This document shows, one piece after another, positions 9,038 to 18,900 of a stretch of DNA of 64,000 nucleotides; the first letter of the stretch is position 1; the number at the start of each line of letters is the position of its first letter. The stretch spans positions 62,001 to 126,000 of the forward strand of contig JABFRQ010000003.1 of the NCBI GenBank assembly GCA_013141075.1. The letters are read 5' to 3'. The notes under the pieces were generated by a model. That model was not told the origin of the DNA, did not search any database, and was given only the letters and a program-made list of their open reading frames with translations. This stretch comes from Methylotenera sp. GTDB taxonomy: Bacteria; Pseudomonadota; Gammaproteobacteria; Burkholderiales; Methylophilaceae. Position numbers and translations under genes: made by a program.

Positions 9038-9203
9038 CTAGCAATAGTCTTAAATTTAAAATTATGGATATTATTCATTAGCATAAGAAAAAGGTCTATC
9101 TTTACTTTAGCTTTAAATTTTTAGCTTCAATTTTTAGTTGATTCCAAGGGCTTATCTATATACGATAAGAGTACAAAGCATTGCAAATGATAACAAACTA
9201 AAA

Positions 9204-10640
9204 ATGTCCACCCATTTAGGCAACATTAACACAATGACAACAGCCGCTGTTGAAAACACCCAGTTAAATACCAAGATAAATGCAGAGTCTATACTCGAAT
9301 TTCAAGCCACTTTACTTTCACATGGCCATTTTGATGAAGCCACTACCGCACTAGCTACAGAACTAGCGCTAAAGCTGAACTTAGAACGCGTTTCTATTGG
9401 TATTAGCGAACATGGTCAAATGCAAGTAAAAGCGATTTCGCATAGTGCAGAAGTTGAATCTAAGCACGAGGTGAATCGCAGAATAGCGGCAGCGATGGAT
9501 GAAGCGGCTGAACAATCTGCTCTTATTGTTTATCCTGAAATGGCTGGCAGCCAACCGCGCCTCATGTTGGCACACGTAGCATTGGTGCGGGGCTCAGGCA
9601 ATCAGGTATCTACAATACCACTGGTGAATAATGGGGCAATTTTTGGCGCAATCACGCATGAGCGCAATGCCAGTAAGCTGTATCAGCCTGATGAAATTGA
9701 TGCTTTTAAACATATAGCCGCGCTGCTCGGGCCAGTTTTGTATCTAAAATGGAATGGTGAGCGGCCTTGGTATGCGCGTGTTAAGCAAGATTTTTCTGCA
9801 TGGTTCAACCGCCACTTTTCAATGACGGATGTTGGCTTCAAATTAGCCATGTACGCACTTACCGCGGGCTTGCTTGCTTTGCTGTTTATTCCTGTGCAAT
9901 ACAATATTAGCGCGCCTGCGCGGCTTGAAGGCTCAATTCAACGTGCGCTAGTAGCGCCCGAAAATGGCTATTTGCAGCATGCTTACGTACGTCCAGGTGA
10001 TAAAGTCAAAGCGCACCAAGTGTTAGCTGAGCTGGCAGATGAAGACTTGCTATTAGAAATTCGCCGCTGGCAAAGTGAGCTAGCGCAACATGAAAACACT
10101 TATAGCGCTGCATTGGCACAATCAGACCGCGTACAAATGGTGGTGAATGAATCAAAAGCTGAAGAAGCCAAAACGCAACTCGCGCTGGCAGAAGCTAAAC
10201 TTTCACGCGCACGTATTGTTGCGCCATTTGACGGTGTGATAATAAAAGGTGATTTAAAACAATTGCTTGGCGCGCCTGTGCAGCGCGGAGATACCCTACT
10301 CACCATTGCGCCTGCTGACTCTTTTCGGCTAATGATTGAAGTGGATGAGCGCGATATTTCTGAAGTTAAGCTTAATCAAGCAGGCAAACTTGCGCTGGTT
10401 TCATTGCCTGGCGAAACCTTAGCCTTTAAAGTGCTGCGCATTACACCCGCTGCGGTTAGCAAAGAGGAGCGTAACTTTTTTGAGGTTGAAGGTGCAATTA
10501 AGACTGCTGACCTTGCCACGCTACGCCCAGGTTTAGAAGGCATCGCAAAAATTAAAGCAGGGCAACATGCTTTAATTTGGTCGCTCACGCATCGTTTAAT
10601 TGATTGGGCAAGCATCACTTTTTGGAAATGGGGTCTGTAG
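9204..10640 (+). CDS. GAF domain plus HlyD-type membrane adaptor
   Basis: The ORF is open from a TTG at 9138, but ATG 9204 (MSTHLGN...) is the likelier start. An N-terminal cytoplasmic GAF-like domain (~40-200) precedes a transmembrane helix (LAMYALTAGLLALLFIPV). A periplasmic HlyD/biotinyl-lipoyl part follows: APARLEGSI...GYLQHAYVRPGDKV, a short coiled coil, and the second lipoyl half APFDGVII. HlyD adaptors bridge inner-membrane exporters to the outer membrane; a cytoplasmic GAF sensor on one is unusual. Its 3' end overlaps the M50 gene, so the two are co-translated. It is the first gene of a six-gene plus-strand locus. Confidence 0.8.
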   Translation: MSTHLGNINTMTTAAVENTQLNTKINAESILEFQATLLSHGHFDEATTALATELALKLNLERVSIGISEHGQMQVKAISHSAEVESKHEVNRRIAAAMDEAAEQSALIVYPEMAGSQPRLMLAHVALVRGSGNQVSTIPLVNNGAIFGAITHERNASKLYQPDEIDAFKHIAALLGPVLYLKWNGERPWYARVKQDFSAWFNRHFSMTDVGFKLAMYALTAGLLALLFIPVQYNISAPARLEGSIQRALVAPENGYLQHAYVRPGDKVKAHQVLAELADEDLLLEIRRWQSELAQHENTYSAALAQSDRVQMVVNESKAEEAKTQLALAEAKLSRARIVAPFDGVIIKGDLKQLLGAPVQRGDTLLTIAPADSFRLMIEVDERDISEVKLNQAGKLALVSLPGETLAFKVLRITPAAVSKEERNFFEVEGAIKTADLATLRPGLEGIAKIKAGQHALIWSLTHRLIDWASITFWKWGL

Positions 10641-12790
10641 TCGTGCGCGAATCGCTATTTAGCCCACTTTGGCACCGTTACTCTAAACAACGTCCACAAC
10701 TTAGAACGCACGTTACTGTGCAACCGCAGCGCTACCGTGACCAAACTTGGTATTTGCTCATTAACGATACTAACGGTAAGAATTTTAGAATCAACGAAGT
10801 TGCCTACCAATTTATTGGTCGTTGCGATGGGCATTTTTCAGTGCAAGAAGTGTGGAATAGCATGTTGGAATCGCTTGGTGACGACACGCCTACACAAGAT
10901 GAATTGATTCGTCTGCTTGGCGAGCTAGATCAGCGCGATTTGATTCGCTATGAAGTTATGCCAGATGTGCCAGGTATGTTTCGCCGCAAACAAGAAAAAA
11001 TTAAGCGCGAGCGCATGGCATTCATTAACCCGCTGGCTTTCAAGCTTTCGCTGTGGGATCCGAGCAAGTTTCTCGATAAAACCAAGTGGTTACAAAAACT
11101 CATTTTCAACCCGATTACATTCGCGCTGTGGCTGCTTATCGTGTTGAGTGCAATATTGGCCGCAGCCTCACATTGGGATGCACTGCGCCAGCATGCTAGC
11201 AATTATTTAACTACGCCGCTTTACTTATTTTTGGCATGGTTGAGCTTTCCGTTTATTAAAGCTTTGCATGAGCTTGGTCACGCACTAGCTGTGCGCCATT
11301 GGGATGGTCAAGTACGCGAAACTGGCGTTACTTTTTTTGTGTTTACCCCAGCGCCTTATGTGGATGCATCTGCATCCAGCGCATTCCGCAGCCAAACTCA
11401 GCGTATGACCGTAAGCGCCATGGGCATGATGGTGGAATTGCTGCTGGCCGCAATTGCACTTGTATTATGGCTAAGCACGCAATCTGGCGTGGTGCATGCG
11501 TTGGCGTTTGTCACCATGTTTATTTGTAGTGTGACCTCGCTATTATTCAACGGTAACCCGTTGTTGCGTTTTGACGCCTATTATATTCTGTGTGATGCCT
11601 TTGACCTGCCCAACTTAGCCATTCGTAGCCGCATGTATTGGGCCAACTTACTCAGGCGCTTAGTATTGGGTGCAAAAAACATTGTGCCAATGTCGTTTGC
11701 CATAGGCGAACGCAAATGGTTAATGGCCTACGCGCCTTTATCTATGGCGTATGGCTTGTTGATTATGGGGTATATTATATTTTGGGTAGGCTCAAAATCT
11801 TTCATTATCGGCTTACTCGTTGCGCTATTTGCACTGTTAACCATGCTGATTAAGCCATTACTCGGCACCATTAAAAACATCATTTCTACCACCGCTATCG
11901 GCACCTCAAGAAGCCGCGCAAAACTGGTGATTACTGCCATATTAGGCTTAGGCTTTGCCTTACTATTTTTGGTGCCAGTGCCGTTTAATACCATGGCGCA
12001 AGGTGTAGTTTGGCTGCCCGAGCAAGCCCGTATTAGGCCGATGACAGAGGGTTTTATCCAAGAATTTCGTGTGGCGCATGGCGCGCAAATTGAGCCGAAT
12101 CAAGTCATTTTACTGCTATCCGACCCTGATTTAATCGCCAGGCGCGACAACCTTAACAGTCAACTTGCTGGCATGCAGGTGGAGCAATATCATTTACTAT
12201 CGCAAGACATTGCCCGCGCAACTGGCATGGGTGAGAAAATTGAAAAAGTAAGCGCCGAATTAAAGCGGGTTAATGAGCAAATTGGTGAGCTTGAAGTGCG
12301 TAGCCAAGTGCAAGGTAAATTGGTGATGCCGCATCAAAATGACATGCTAGGCACTTTTGTAAAACAAGGCGCTGTGCTCGCTTATGTACTCAATAGCAAC
12401 ATTACAAAAGTGCGTGCTGCCATACCAGAGCCTGCTGCTGCGCTGGTGCACGAAAATTTAACAGGCGTGCAAGTCAGAACGGCCGACCACGCAAACCAAA
12501 TATTAACTGCCACATTATCAGCAGACACCCCCGCCGTAACCCGCACCCTGCCTAGCCCCGCGATGGGCGACCATGGTGGCGGCCGCTACGCCACCGACCC
12601 TAGTGATAAAAATGGTTTAACTACCACTGAACCCTTAGTACTCATTGACCTTAACTTGCCCACCACCACCTTAGAGCGCGTAGGTGCGCGCGTTAGCGTA
12701 CGTTTTGACCACGGTAACGCGCCTATTGCCACGCAAGTGTATCGCCATTTGCGGCAGCTTTTTCTGCGCTACTTTAACCCTTCAGATTAA
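10628..12790 (+). CDS. PqqD-like / M50 metalloprotease / HlyD fusion membrane protein
   Basis: A PqqD-like winged-helix region (~30-110 of the 728-residue ORF, which opens at TTG 10604) is followed by several transmembrane helices. These include HELGHALAVRHW (HExxH zinc site, residue ~222) and NPLLRFDAYY (residue ~320, the usual third-ligand Asp region of M50 site-2-type proteases). After further helices comes a periplasmic HlyD-like hairpin (RPMTEGFIQEFRVAHG... VQGKLVMP). The protein may process or thread a substrate at the inner membrane while its adaptor arm reaches the periplasm. PqqD-like domains usually bind leader peptides, which could serve substrate recognition. The start is uncertain (TTG 10604, ATG 10628 or a GTG soon after). 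M50 identity is strong; the role is inferred. Confidence 0.82.
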   Translation: MGSVVVRESLFSPLWHRYSKQRPQLRTHVTVQPQRYRDQTWYLLINDTNGKNFRINEVAYQFIGRCDGHFSVQEVWNSMLESLGDDTPTQDELIRLLGELDQRDLIRYEVMPDVPGMFRRKQEKIKRERMAFINPLAFKLSLWDPSKFLDKTKWLQKLIFNPITFALWLLIVLSAILAAASHWDALRQHASNYLTTPLYLFLAWLSFPFIKALHELGHALAVRHWDGQVRETGVTFFVFTPAPYVDASASSAFRSQTQRMTVSAMGMMVELLLAAIALVLWLSTQSGVVHALAFVTMFICSVTSLLFNGNPLLRFDAYYILCDAFDLPNLAIRSRMYWANLLRRLVLGAKNIVPMSFAIGERKWLMAYAPLSMAYGLLIMGYIIFWVGSKSFIIGLLVALFALLTMLIKPLLGTIKNIISTTAIGTSRSRAKLVITAILGLGFALLFLVPVPFNTMAQGVVWLPEQARIRPMTEGFIQEFRVAHGAQIEPNQVILLLSDPDLIARRDNLNSQLAGMQVEQYHLLSQDIARATGMGEKIEKVSAELKRVNEQIGELEVRSQVQGKLVMPHQNDMLGTFVKQGAVLAYVLNSNITKVRAAIPEPAAALVHENLTGVQVRTADHANQILTATLSADTPAVTRTLPSPAMGDHGGGRYATDPSDKNGLTTTEPLVLIDLNLPTTTLERVGARVSVRFDHGNAPIATQVYRHLRQLFLRYFNPSD

Positions 12791-12814
12791 AAAATTCAGC
12801 TGGGAAAAACTCGC

Positions 12815-14782
12815 GTGAAAGGCTTAAACACTCCTTCCCCTGGCGTTTTACATGGTCATTACCCTGAAAAAAGTACTGTCCATGAAACCTTTTTTACCGC
12901 ACTTAAACGCAAGCTAATCACTCCTTTTGCCACGCTTGGCACAATGAGCGCTAAGCCATATCAGCGGTTTATTAAGCAAGTTAATGCCCACGAACCTGCA
13001 TTCAAAAACCTTTCTGAAGCCAGAATAAAAGCGCGTTTGCGCGAGTTACAGCCTTTACTTTCTATGCACGGCATGACAAATACACTGTTAGCCGAAGTAT
13101 TTGCAATTATTAAAAAAACCTGTGCGCGCAAACTAGGCCACACGCCTTATGACACGCAGCTTATCGCCGCGCGCATTATGCTCGATGGTAAATTGGCTGA
13201 AATGGCCACGGGTGAAGGTAAAACGCTAGCAGCAGGCATTTGCGTTGCCGCAGCTGCGCTAGCGGGCATTCCAGTGCATTTAATTACCTCAAATGATTAC
13301 TTGGTGATGCGCGATTCTGCCACCTTACGCCCGCTATTCAACGCGCTGGGGCTAACTGTAGGCGCGGTGGTGCAAGGCCAAGCAGTAGATGCACGCCAAC
13401 AAGCCTATGCTTGTGATATTACTTATGTGACCGCAAAAGAGTTGGTATTTGACTATTTACGTGATCGTACGCTTTACGGCAAAACAAAATCCGCCCTGCA
13501 TAATAGCGTGGCGCAACTGGCTGGCCATGTACCAAACTCCTTGCTACGCGGGCTTTGCATGGCCATCATTGATGAGGCCGACAGCATTTTGATTGATGAA
13601 GCGCGCGTGCCTCTGATACTCTCGCAAAGCATATTGCAAGAGGCGCAAGTGGATTACCACAGCAAAGTGATGGCACTCGCCACCTCACTTAATTTGCAAG
13701 AAGATTTTGTGCTGAACCAGCGTAATTTATCGGTCGATTTGACAGAACATGGTTGGCAAAAGCTGCAAACGCTCACAAAATCGCTAGGCCAACTTCAATA
13801 CAATAAAATGCATTTAGAAGAAACGATTTGCCAAGCCTTAGCAGCGCTACATCTCTATAAAAAAGACAAACATTATTTGGTACGCGATGACGCTGTGCAT
13901 ATTATTGACGAAATTACAGGCCGCATTGCGCCTGGCAGAATATGGTCGCGCGGCTTGCACCAACTCATTGAATTAAAAGAACATTGCAAGCCAAGTGGCG
14001 AAATGGTCACGGCCGCACAAATCACTTATCAGCGCTTTTTTCCACGCTATTTACGCCTTGGCGGCATGAGCGGTACACTAAGAGAGTCATGCGCTGAATT
14101 ATTTGGCGTATTTGGCTTAAAAATAGTGAAAGTGCCGCTCAGAAAACCCAGTCAACGTATCACGCTGCCCACGCGCATTTATCGTAATCGTCAAGATTTA
14201 TGGGCGGCCGTGACTAAGCGTGTATTAGAAATGGACAAAAATGGGCGCGCTGTTTTAATTGGCACCGATTCAGTAGCAGATTCTGAAGTGTTATCGCAAC
14301 ATCTACAAAATGCGGGCTTGGCGTACGAGGTGTTGAATGCTCGTCAAGATGCACGAGAAGCCAACATTATTGCGCACGCAGGCCAGCCAAACCACATTAC
14401 GGTTTCTACCAACATGGCTGGCAGGGGCACAGATATTAGCTTAGGCAAAGGCGTGGCTGCGCTAGGCGGCATACATTTAATAAGCTGCCAACATAACGTA
14501 TCGCGGCGCATTGATAGACAATTGCTAGGCCGCTGCGCAAGGCAGGGCAACCCTGGTAGCACAGAAACTTTAACTGCAATGGACAAGCCCTTGATTGCTC
14601 ATTTTTTTCCAAAATGGGTCGCAAAGTTGGCTGGCGAACAAGGATTATCAAGCCCGCAATGGTTGGTGATGCTCATTTTACGCTGGCCACAATGGCGAGA
14701 AGAAGCGCATCAACGTGCACAACGCCATGCCATGATGATGCATGACGCACGCATAGAGCGCGACGCTTTTTTACCAGAATAG
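12815..14782 (+). CDS. Short SecA-like preprotein translocase ATPase
   Basis: This protein has 655 residues with a GTG start behind GGGAAAA. It carries the SecA DEAD motor: MATGEGKTLAAG (Walker A, ~130), IIDEADSILIDEAR (Walker B, ~254), a reduced preprotein-crosslinking region containing IIDEITGRIAPGR, NMAGRGTDISLG (~532) and RRIDRQLLGRCARQG. It ends ~90 residues later, so the helical wing/scaffold region and the zinc-binding C-tail of housekeeping SecA (~900 residues) are missing. It is therefore an accessory SecA, not the main one. Its position between the M50-HlyD gene and the adaptor/giant-protein pair suggests it powers export of the giant protein. No dedicated SecY is present; it may use the housekeeping channel. 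Confidence 0.88.
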   Translation: MKGLNTPSPGVLHGHYPEKSTVHETFFTALKRKLITPFATLGTMSAKPYQRFIKQVNAHEPAFKNLSEARIKARLRELQPLLSMHGMTNTLLAEVFAIIKKTCARKLGHTPYDTQLIAARIMLDGKLAEMATGEGKTLAAGICVAAAALAGIPVHLITSNDYLVMRDSATLRPLFNALGLTVGAVVQGQAVDARQQAYACDITYVTAKELVFDYLRDRTLYGKTKSALHNSVAQLAGHVPNSLLRGLCMAIIDEADSILIDEARVPLILSQSILQEAQVDYHSKVMALATSLNLQEDFVLNQRNLSVDLTEHGWQKLQTLTKSLGQLQYNKMHLEETICQALAALHLYKKDKHYLVRDDAVHIIDEITGRIAPGRIWSRGLHQLIELKEHCKPSGEMVTAAQITYQRFFPRYLRLGGMSGTLRESCAELFGVFGLKIVKVPLRKPSQRITLPTRIYRNRQDLWAAVTKRVLEMDKNGRAVLIGTDSVADSEVLSQHLQNAGLAYEVLNARQDAREANIIAHAGQPNHITVSTNMAGRGTDISLGKGVAALGGIHLISCQHNVSRRIDRQLLGRCARQGNPGSTETLTAMDKPLIAHFFPKWVAKLAGEQGLSSPQWLVMLILRWPQWREEAHQRAQRHAMMMHDARIERDAFLPE

Positions 14783-14843
14783 CCATTAAATCAACGGTGA
14801 TTATTTTCAATAATTTACGTTTGGCATATAAATTGCTTATATT

Positions 14844-14871
14844 CAGTTAAAAATAACCCAATTTTTAACTG
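14844..14871. other. AT-rich perfect stem-loop downstream of the secA-like gene
   Basis: CAGTTAAAAA and TTTTTAACTG form perfect 10-bp arms around an 8-base loop, 61 bp after the secA-like stop. It may be a weak terminator or mRNA 3' end stabiliser; no T-run follows. Confidence 0.4.
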
Positions 14872-14916
14872 ATTACTGACTAACCAAAATCATCGTTAGC
14901 GCCTTATATCTGCTTA

Positions 14917-14952
14917 TTACACAGGCACTTAAGTTGTCTATATAATAGACAA
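14917..14952 (+). promoter_or_regulatory. Putative promoter with palindromic operator for the adaptor/giant-protein transcript
   Basis: TTGTCTATATAATAGACAA (14934-14952) is a near-perfect palindrome, and its centre contains a consensus TATAAT -10 box (14941-14946). A weak -35 (TTACAC, 14917-14922) sits 18 bp upstream. A repressor bound here would cover the -10. The site lies in the 259-bp gap before the adaptor gene, so a separate regulated transcript for adaptor, giant protein and GGDEF is likely. Confidence 0.45.
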
Positions 14953-15041
14953 AAATATGATTTTAAAAAAGTAGTCGCGAGGAGTTTAAAATAATTTACT
15001 TCAAGAACATTACCATTTTCTATCGCTTACGCGCTATAGAT

Positions 15042-15875
15042 TTGAGAGTCACCCATTTACAAGCAAAATGCCTAGTTGCATTGGCATTGTTATTACCCGC
15101 TACTTACAGCCTAGCGGCTCAACCTTTAGGTTGCTTAATTGAGCCTGAGCGTGTGGCTGAAGTGGGCAGCCAAGTGATTGGCGTGGTTGAATCAGTTAAA
15201 GTTGAGCGCGGCGATATTGTGCGTAAAGGGCAAATACTGGCTGTATTGCGCTCAGATGTTGAGCGTGCATCGGTAGAAGTTGCCAATACACGTAGCCAAA
15301 CTGAGGCTGAAATTCGCTCTGCCGAGGCAAATCTCAGGCTAGCACGCATTACGCAAAAACGCCAAGAAGACCTTGTAACTAAGCATTTTATTTCACAGCA
15401 AGCGCTAGATAAATCAAGCGCAGATACGGCAATTGCAGAGCAAAAACTAGCGCTTAGCAAAGAGCAATTACGCACGTCGGGCAGCGAATTAGCATTGGCG
15501 CGCGCCCAGCTTGGGCAACGTACGATTCGTTCGCCGATTGATGGCATTATTACCGACCGCTATGTGTGGCCAGGTGAGCGCGTTGAAGAAAAAGCACTAT
15601 TTCGCGTGGCAAAAATTAACCCTTTACGCGTTGAAATGCTGGTTTCGGCTTCATCTTACGGCACTATTAGCAAAGGCATGCAGCTTAGCGTTGTGCCGCA
15701 ACTACCTAATTTTCAGGCGCTTGATGCCACGGTGGTCTTAGTAGACAAACTGATTGACGGCGCGAGTAATACTTTTCGCGTGCGTGCTGAAATCAAAAAT
15801 CCTGACTCAGCGATTCCCTCTGGCCTGCGTTGCAAAGTTGAGCTGCCTGAGCCAGCCCTTGCATCTAATAAATAA
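15042..15875 (+). CDS. Periplasmic adaptor (HlyD/RND membrane-fusion type)
   Basis: This is a 277-residue protein from TTG 15042. A signal peptide (VALALLLPATYSLA) is followed by a lipoyl half (VGSQVIGVVESVKVERGDIV), a coiled-coil hairpin (~70-150), the second lipoyl half (TIRSPIDGIITDRYVWPGE) and beta-barrel segments. It is the classic adaptor fold that links inner-membrane export machinery with outer-membrane ducts. A strong Shine-Dalgarno (GAGGAG, 14979-14984) lies ~58 bases upstream of the TTG, and the frame is open through it, with only ATA 14991 or ATT 14994 at the right spacing. The true start may thus be non-canonical. The stop codon lies inside the hairpin that covers the start of the giant gene. 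Confidence 0.82.
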   Translation: MRVTHLQAKCLVALALLLPATYSLAAQPLGCLIEPERVAEVGSQVIGVVESVKVERGDIVRKGQILAVLRSDVERASVEVANTRSQTEAEIRSAEANLRLARITQKRQEDLVTKHFISQQALDKSSADTAIAEQKLALSKEQLRTSGSELALARAQLGQRTIRSPIDGIITDRYVWPGERVEEKALFRVAKINPLRVEMLVSASSYGTISKGMQLSVVPQLPNFQALDATVVLVDKLIDGASNTFRVRAEIKNPDSAIPSGLRCKVELPEPALASNK

Positions 15876-15911
15876 CTTCATCATCACGTAAACCGCCCGA
15901 TGATGAAGTTA
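15873..15911 (+). promoter_or_regulatory. 13-bp hairpin burying the start codon of the giant gene
   Basis: TAACTTCATCATC (15873-15885) and GATGATGAAGTTA (15899-15911) pair perfectly around a 13-base loop. The right arm contains the ATGATG start of the 2068-codon gene; the left arm begins with the TAA stop of the adaptor gene. No T-run follows, so it is not a terminator. A ribosome finishing the adaptor would melt the stem, suggesting strict translational coupling (inferred). Confidence 0.65.
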
Positions 15912-18900
15912 AGGCCAACATCCGCCAGACAACGCCCTGAGTTTGAAGAACTCGAAGCCAGAATTCTTTATTCTGCCGACGCTGGCGCCCTGCTTCACCC
16001 CGATGCGTTTAACCTAAGCGCTGAAGTGCGCGTGCTTGACCTAAGTAGCGTTAGCCCAGTCCAAACTAGCAGTGCCCAAATTACGACAGTCACATCAGAA
16101 ATCGTGTTTGTGGATACGCGCGTGAGTAATTATCAGCAATTGGTCGATGATATTACTGCGCAAAATAGCGCAAATCGCCATATTGAAGTAAATCTGCTTG
16201 ATAGTAACAAAGATGGTATTGCGCAAATTGCTGACGCGCTGGCAGGCCGCACCGACATTAGCGCGATGCACTTAATTGCTGAAGGCAATGTGGCCGAACT
16301 ATGGCTTGGCAATAGCTTTATCACGCAAGATTCAATGGCGAACACCTATGCCAAAGCTTTACAACAAATAGGCTTAAGCCTTACTGCAGATGCAGATATT
16401 TTGGTATATGGCTGTAATTTTGGGCAAGGCAGCGCGGGTGAAACCGCAGTTGCAACGCTGGCCAATTTAACTGGTGCCGATGTTGCCGCCAGTAATGACC
16501 GCACGAGCAACGCCGCCAACTTTGGCAACTGGTCGCTAGAAGTGAATTACGGAACCATTAGCACAGATGTAGTTGTTTCTGCTTACGGGCAACAAAATTG
16601 GTTTGGCGCGCTTTCTACTTTCACCGTCACCAACACCAACGATGCTGGGGCAGGCTCATTAAGACAAGCGATTATTGACGCCAACGGCAATGCAGGGGCA
16701 GATAACATCTACTTTGCGATTGCTGGTACGGGCATACATACCATCACGCTAGCTTCTAGCCTTGATAGCATTTTAGATACAGTCAACATTGACGCCACCA
16801 CTGACGATAGCTTTGCAGCAAATGGCAATAGGCCAGCAATTGTGTTAAATGGTGGTGGCACAATGTTAGATGGCTTTGAGCTTTATAGTGGTTCTGACGG
16901 CAGTACGATTCGAGGCTTTGTAATACAAAACTTCACTCAAGATGGCATTGATATTGCTGGAACATCAGGCATCACCATAGCTGGCAACTGGATAGGCTTA
17001 AATACGGCTGGCACTGGCGCTGCGGGTAGCGCAAATGGCGTTAATATTTGGGATGCTAACAACAATATTATTGGTGGCACGACAGCGGCTGACCGCAATG
17101 TTATTTCTGGTAACACCTTAGGCATTTACATTGGAAATAGTTTAAGTAACACGAGTGCTGGCAACCAAGTGCAGGGCAACTATATTGGCACCAACTCTGA
17201 TGGAACAGCATCAATATCCAACACTCATGGTGTTTATATACAATCTGCAAACAATACTGTTGGTGGGCTTTTATCAGGTGCTAGAAACATCATTTCAGGC
17301 AATACTGGTCACGGCATTGTAATGCAAGGTATTGATGCGCATAACAACTTAGTGCAAGGCAACTACATTGGTACAGATGTCACCGGCACGCTAGACATCA
17401 GCGGCACGACTGCAACATTGGGACAGTCTGGTGTTGATGTAATTGACGGCGCTTCATACAATTTAATTGGCGGCACCACTGTTGCAGCGCGCAATATTAT
17501 TTCTGGTAACAATTGGTTTGGCGTTGAGATGGTGCAGGTAGGCACTAACAACAACCTAGTGCAAGGCAACTATATTGGTACAGACGTCACAGGCACAGTA
17601 GCACTGGGCAACTCAGAAGGTGGTGCTTCTTTTTGGAATGGTGCAGCCAACAACACCATAGGCGGCAGCGTGGCTGGTGCGCGCAACATTATTTCAGGTA
17701 ACTTAAACAAAGGCGTACTGATTGGTGGCACCACAACGCCAACGGGCAATAATATTAAAGGCAACTATATTGGTACCGATGTAACAGGTACTGTAGCGCT
17801 AGCCAATGCAACTTATGGGGTTTATATTCAAAGTGGTAATGGCAATACCATTGGCGGCACCAACGCACTTGAAAGAAACATAATTTCTGGCAATGCAGAT
17901 AGCGGAGTTTACATCACGGGTTTTGACTCAATAAGCAATGTAGTTTTAGGTAATTATATTGGCACTGATGCTAGTGGAACAGTCGCCATAAGCAATGGCG
18001 GCTATGGCGTGCATATTGATAACGGCGCTAGCAACAACGTAATTGGTGATGGCGTAGCTGGTGCGCGTAGTATTGTATCGGGCAATGCTGATATTGGCAT
18101 TTATGTAGCTGATGCTAGCACTAACGGCAACAAGATTTTGGGCAATTATGTCGGGCTAAACGCAGCTGGCAATGCTGCGATATCGAATGGCTCGTTCGGT
18201 ATTGCCGTTGATTTCCAAGCTCAAAACACCCAAATAGGCGGCTCAGCAGCTGGCGAAGGTAATGTAATATCTGGCAATACAGGCACCAATGGCAGCCTTT
18301 CACGTGGCGGCATTTATTTGTATGCCGAATCTACTGTCGTACAAGGCAATATTATTGGCTTAAGCTCAGACAAATCAACCATTATCGCCAACGGTGGCGT
18401 ACCAGATATTGGTGGTTATAGTGCGGGTATTTTTATTTCTACCGCGCTTGGAAGTACACTCATTGGTGGAGATTCAGTTGGTCAGGGCAACACCATTGCA
18501 GGCAATATTGGTGACGGTATTGGCAATTTTGGCTCTGATGTAGCAATTTTAGGTAATAATATTTACAGCAACACAGCACTAGGAATTGATCTAAATGTTG
18601 ATGGCGTTTCGTTGAATGATCCATCAGCCGCCTTGGATGGAGACGCAGGGCCAAATAACCTGCAAAACTTCCCGCTACTCTATAATGCAATTGTTAATGG
18701 CGGCACACTGACTCTTACAGGTGAAATTCGCAGCGCGGCCAATACCACGTATCGACTAGAGTTTTTCCGCAGCCCATTAGGTACTGAAGACCCCACAGGC
18801 TATGGCGAAGGCAAAGATTATTTATCTTTTCTAGACGTCACCACAGACGCGACTGGCTTTGCCTCAATCAATACTTTCACCTCTAATATTTGGGGGGTCG

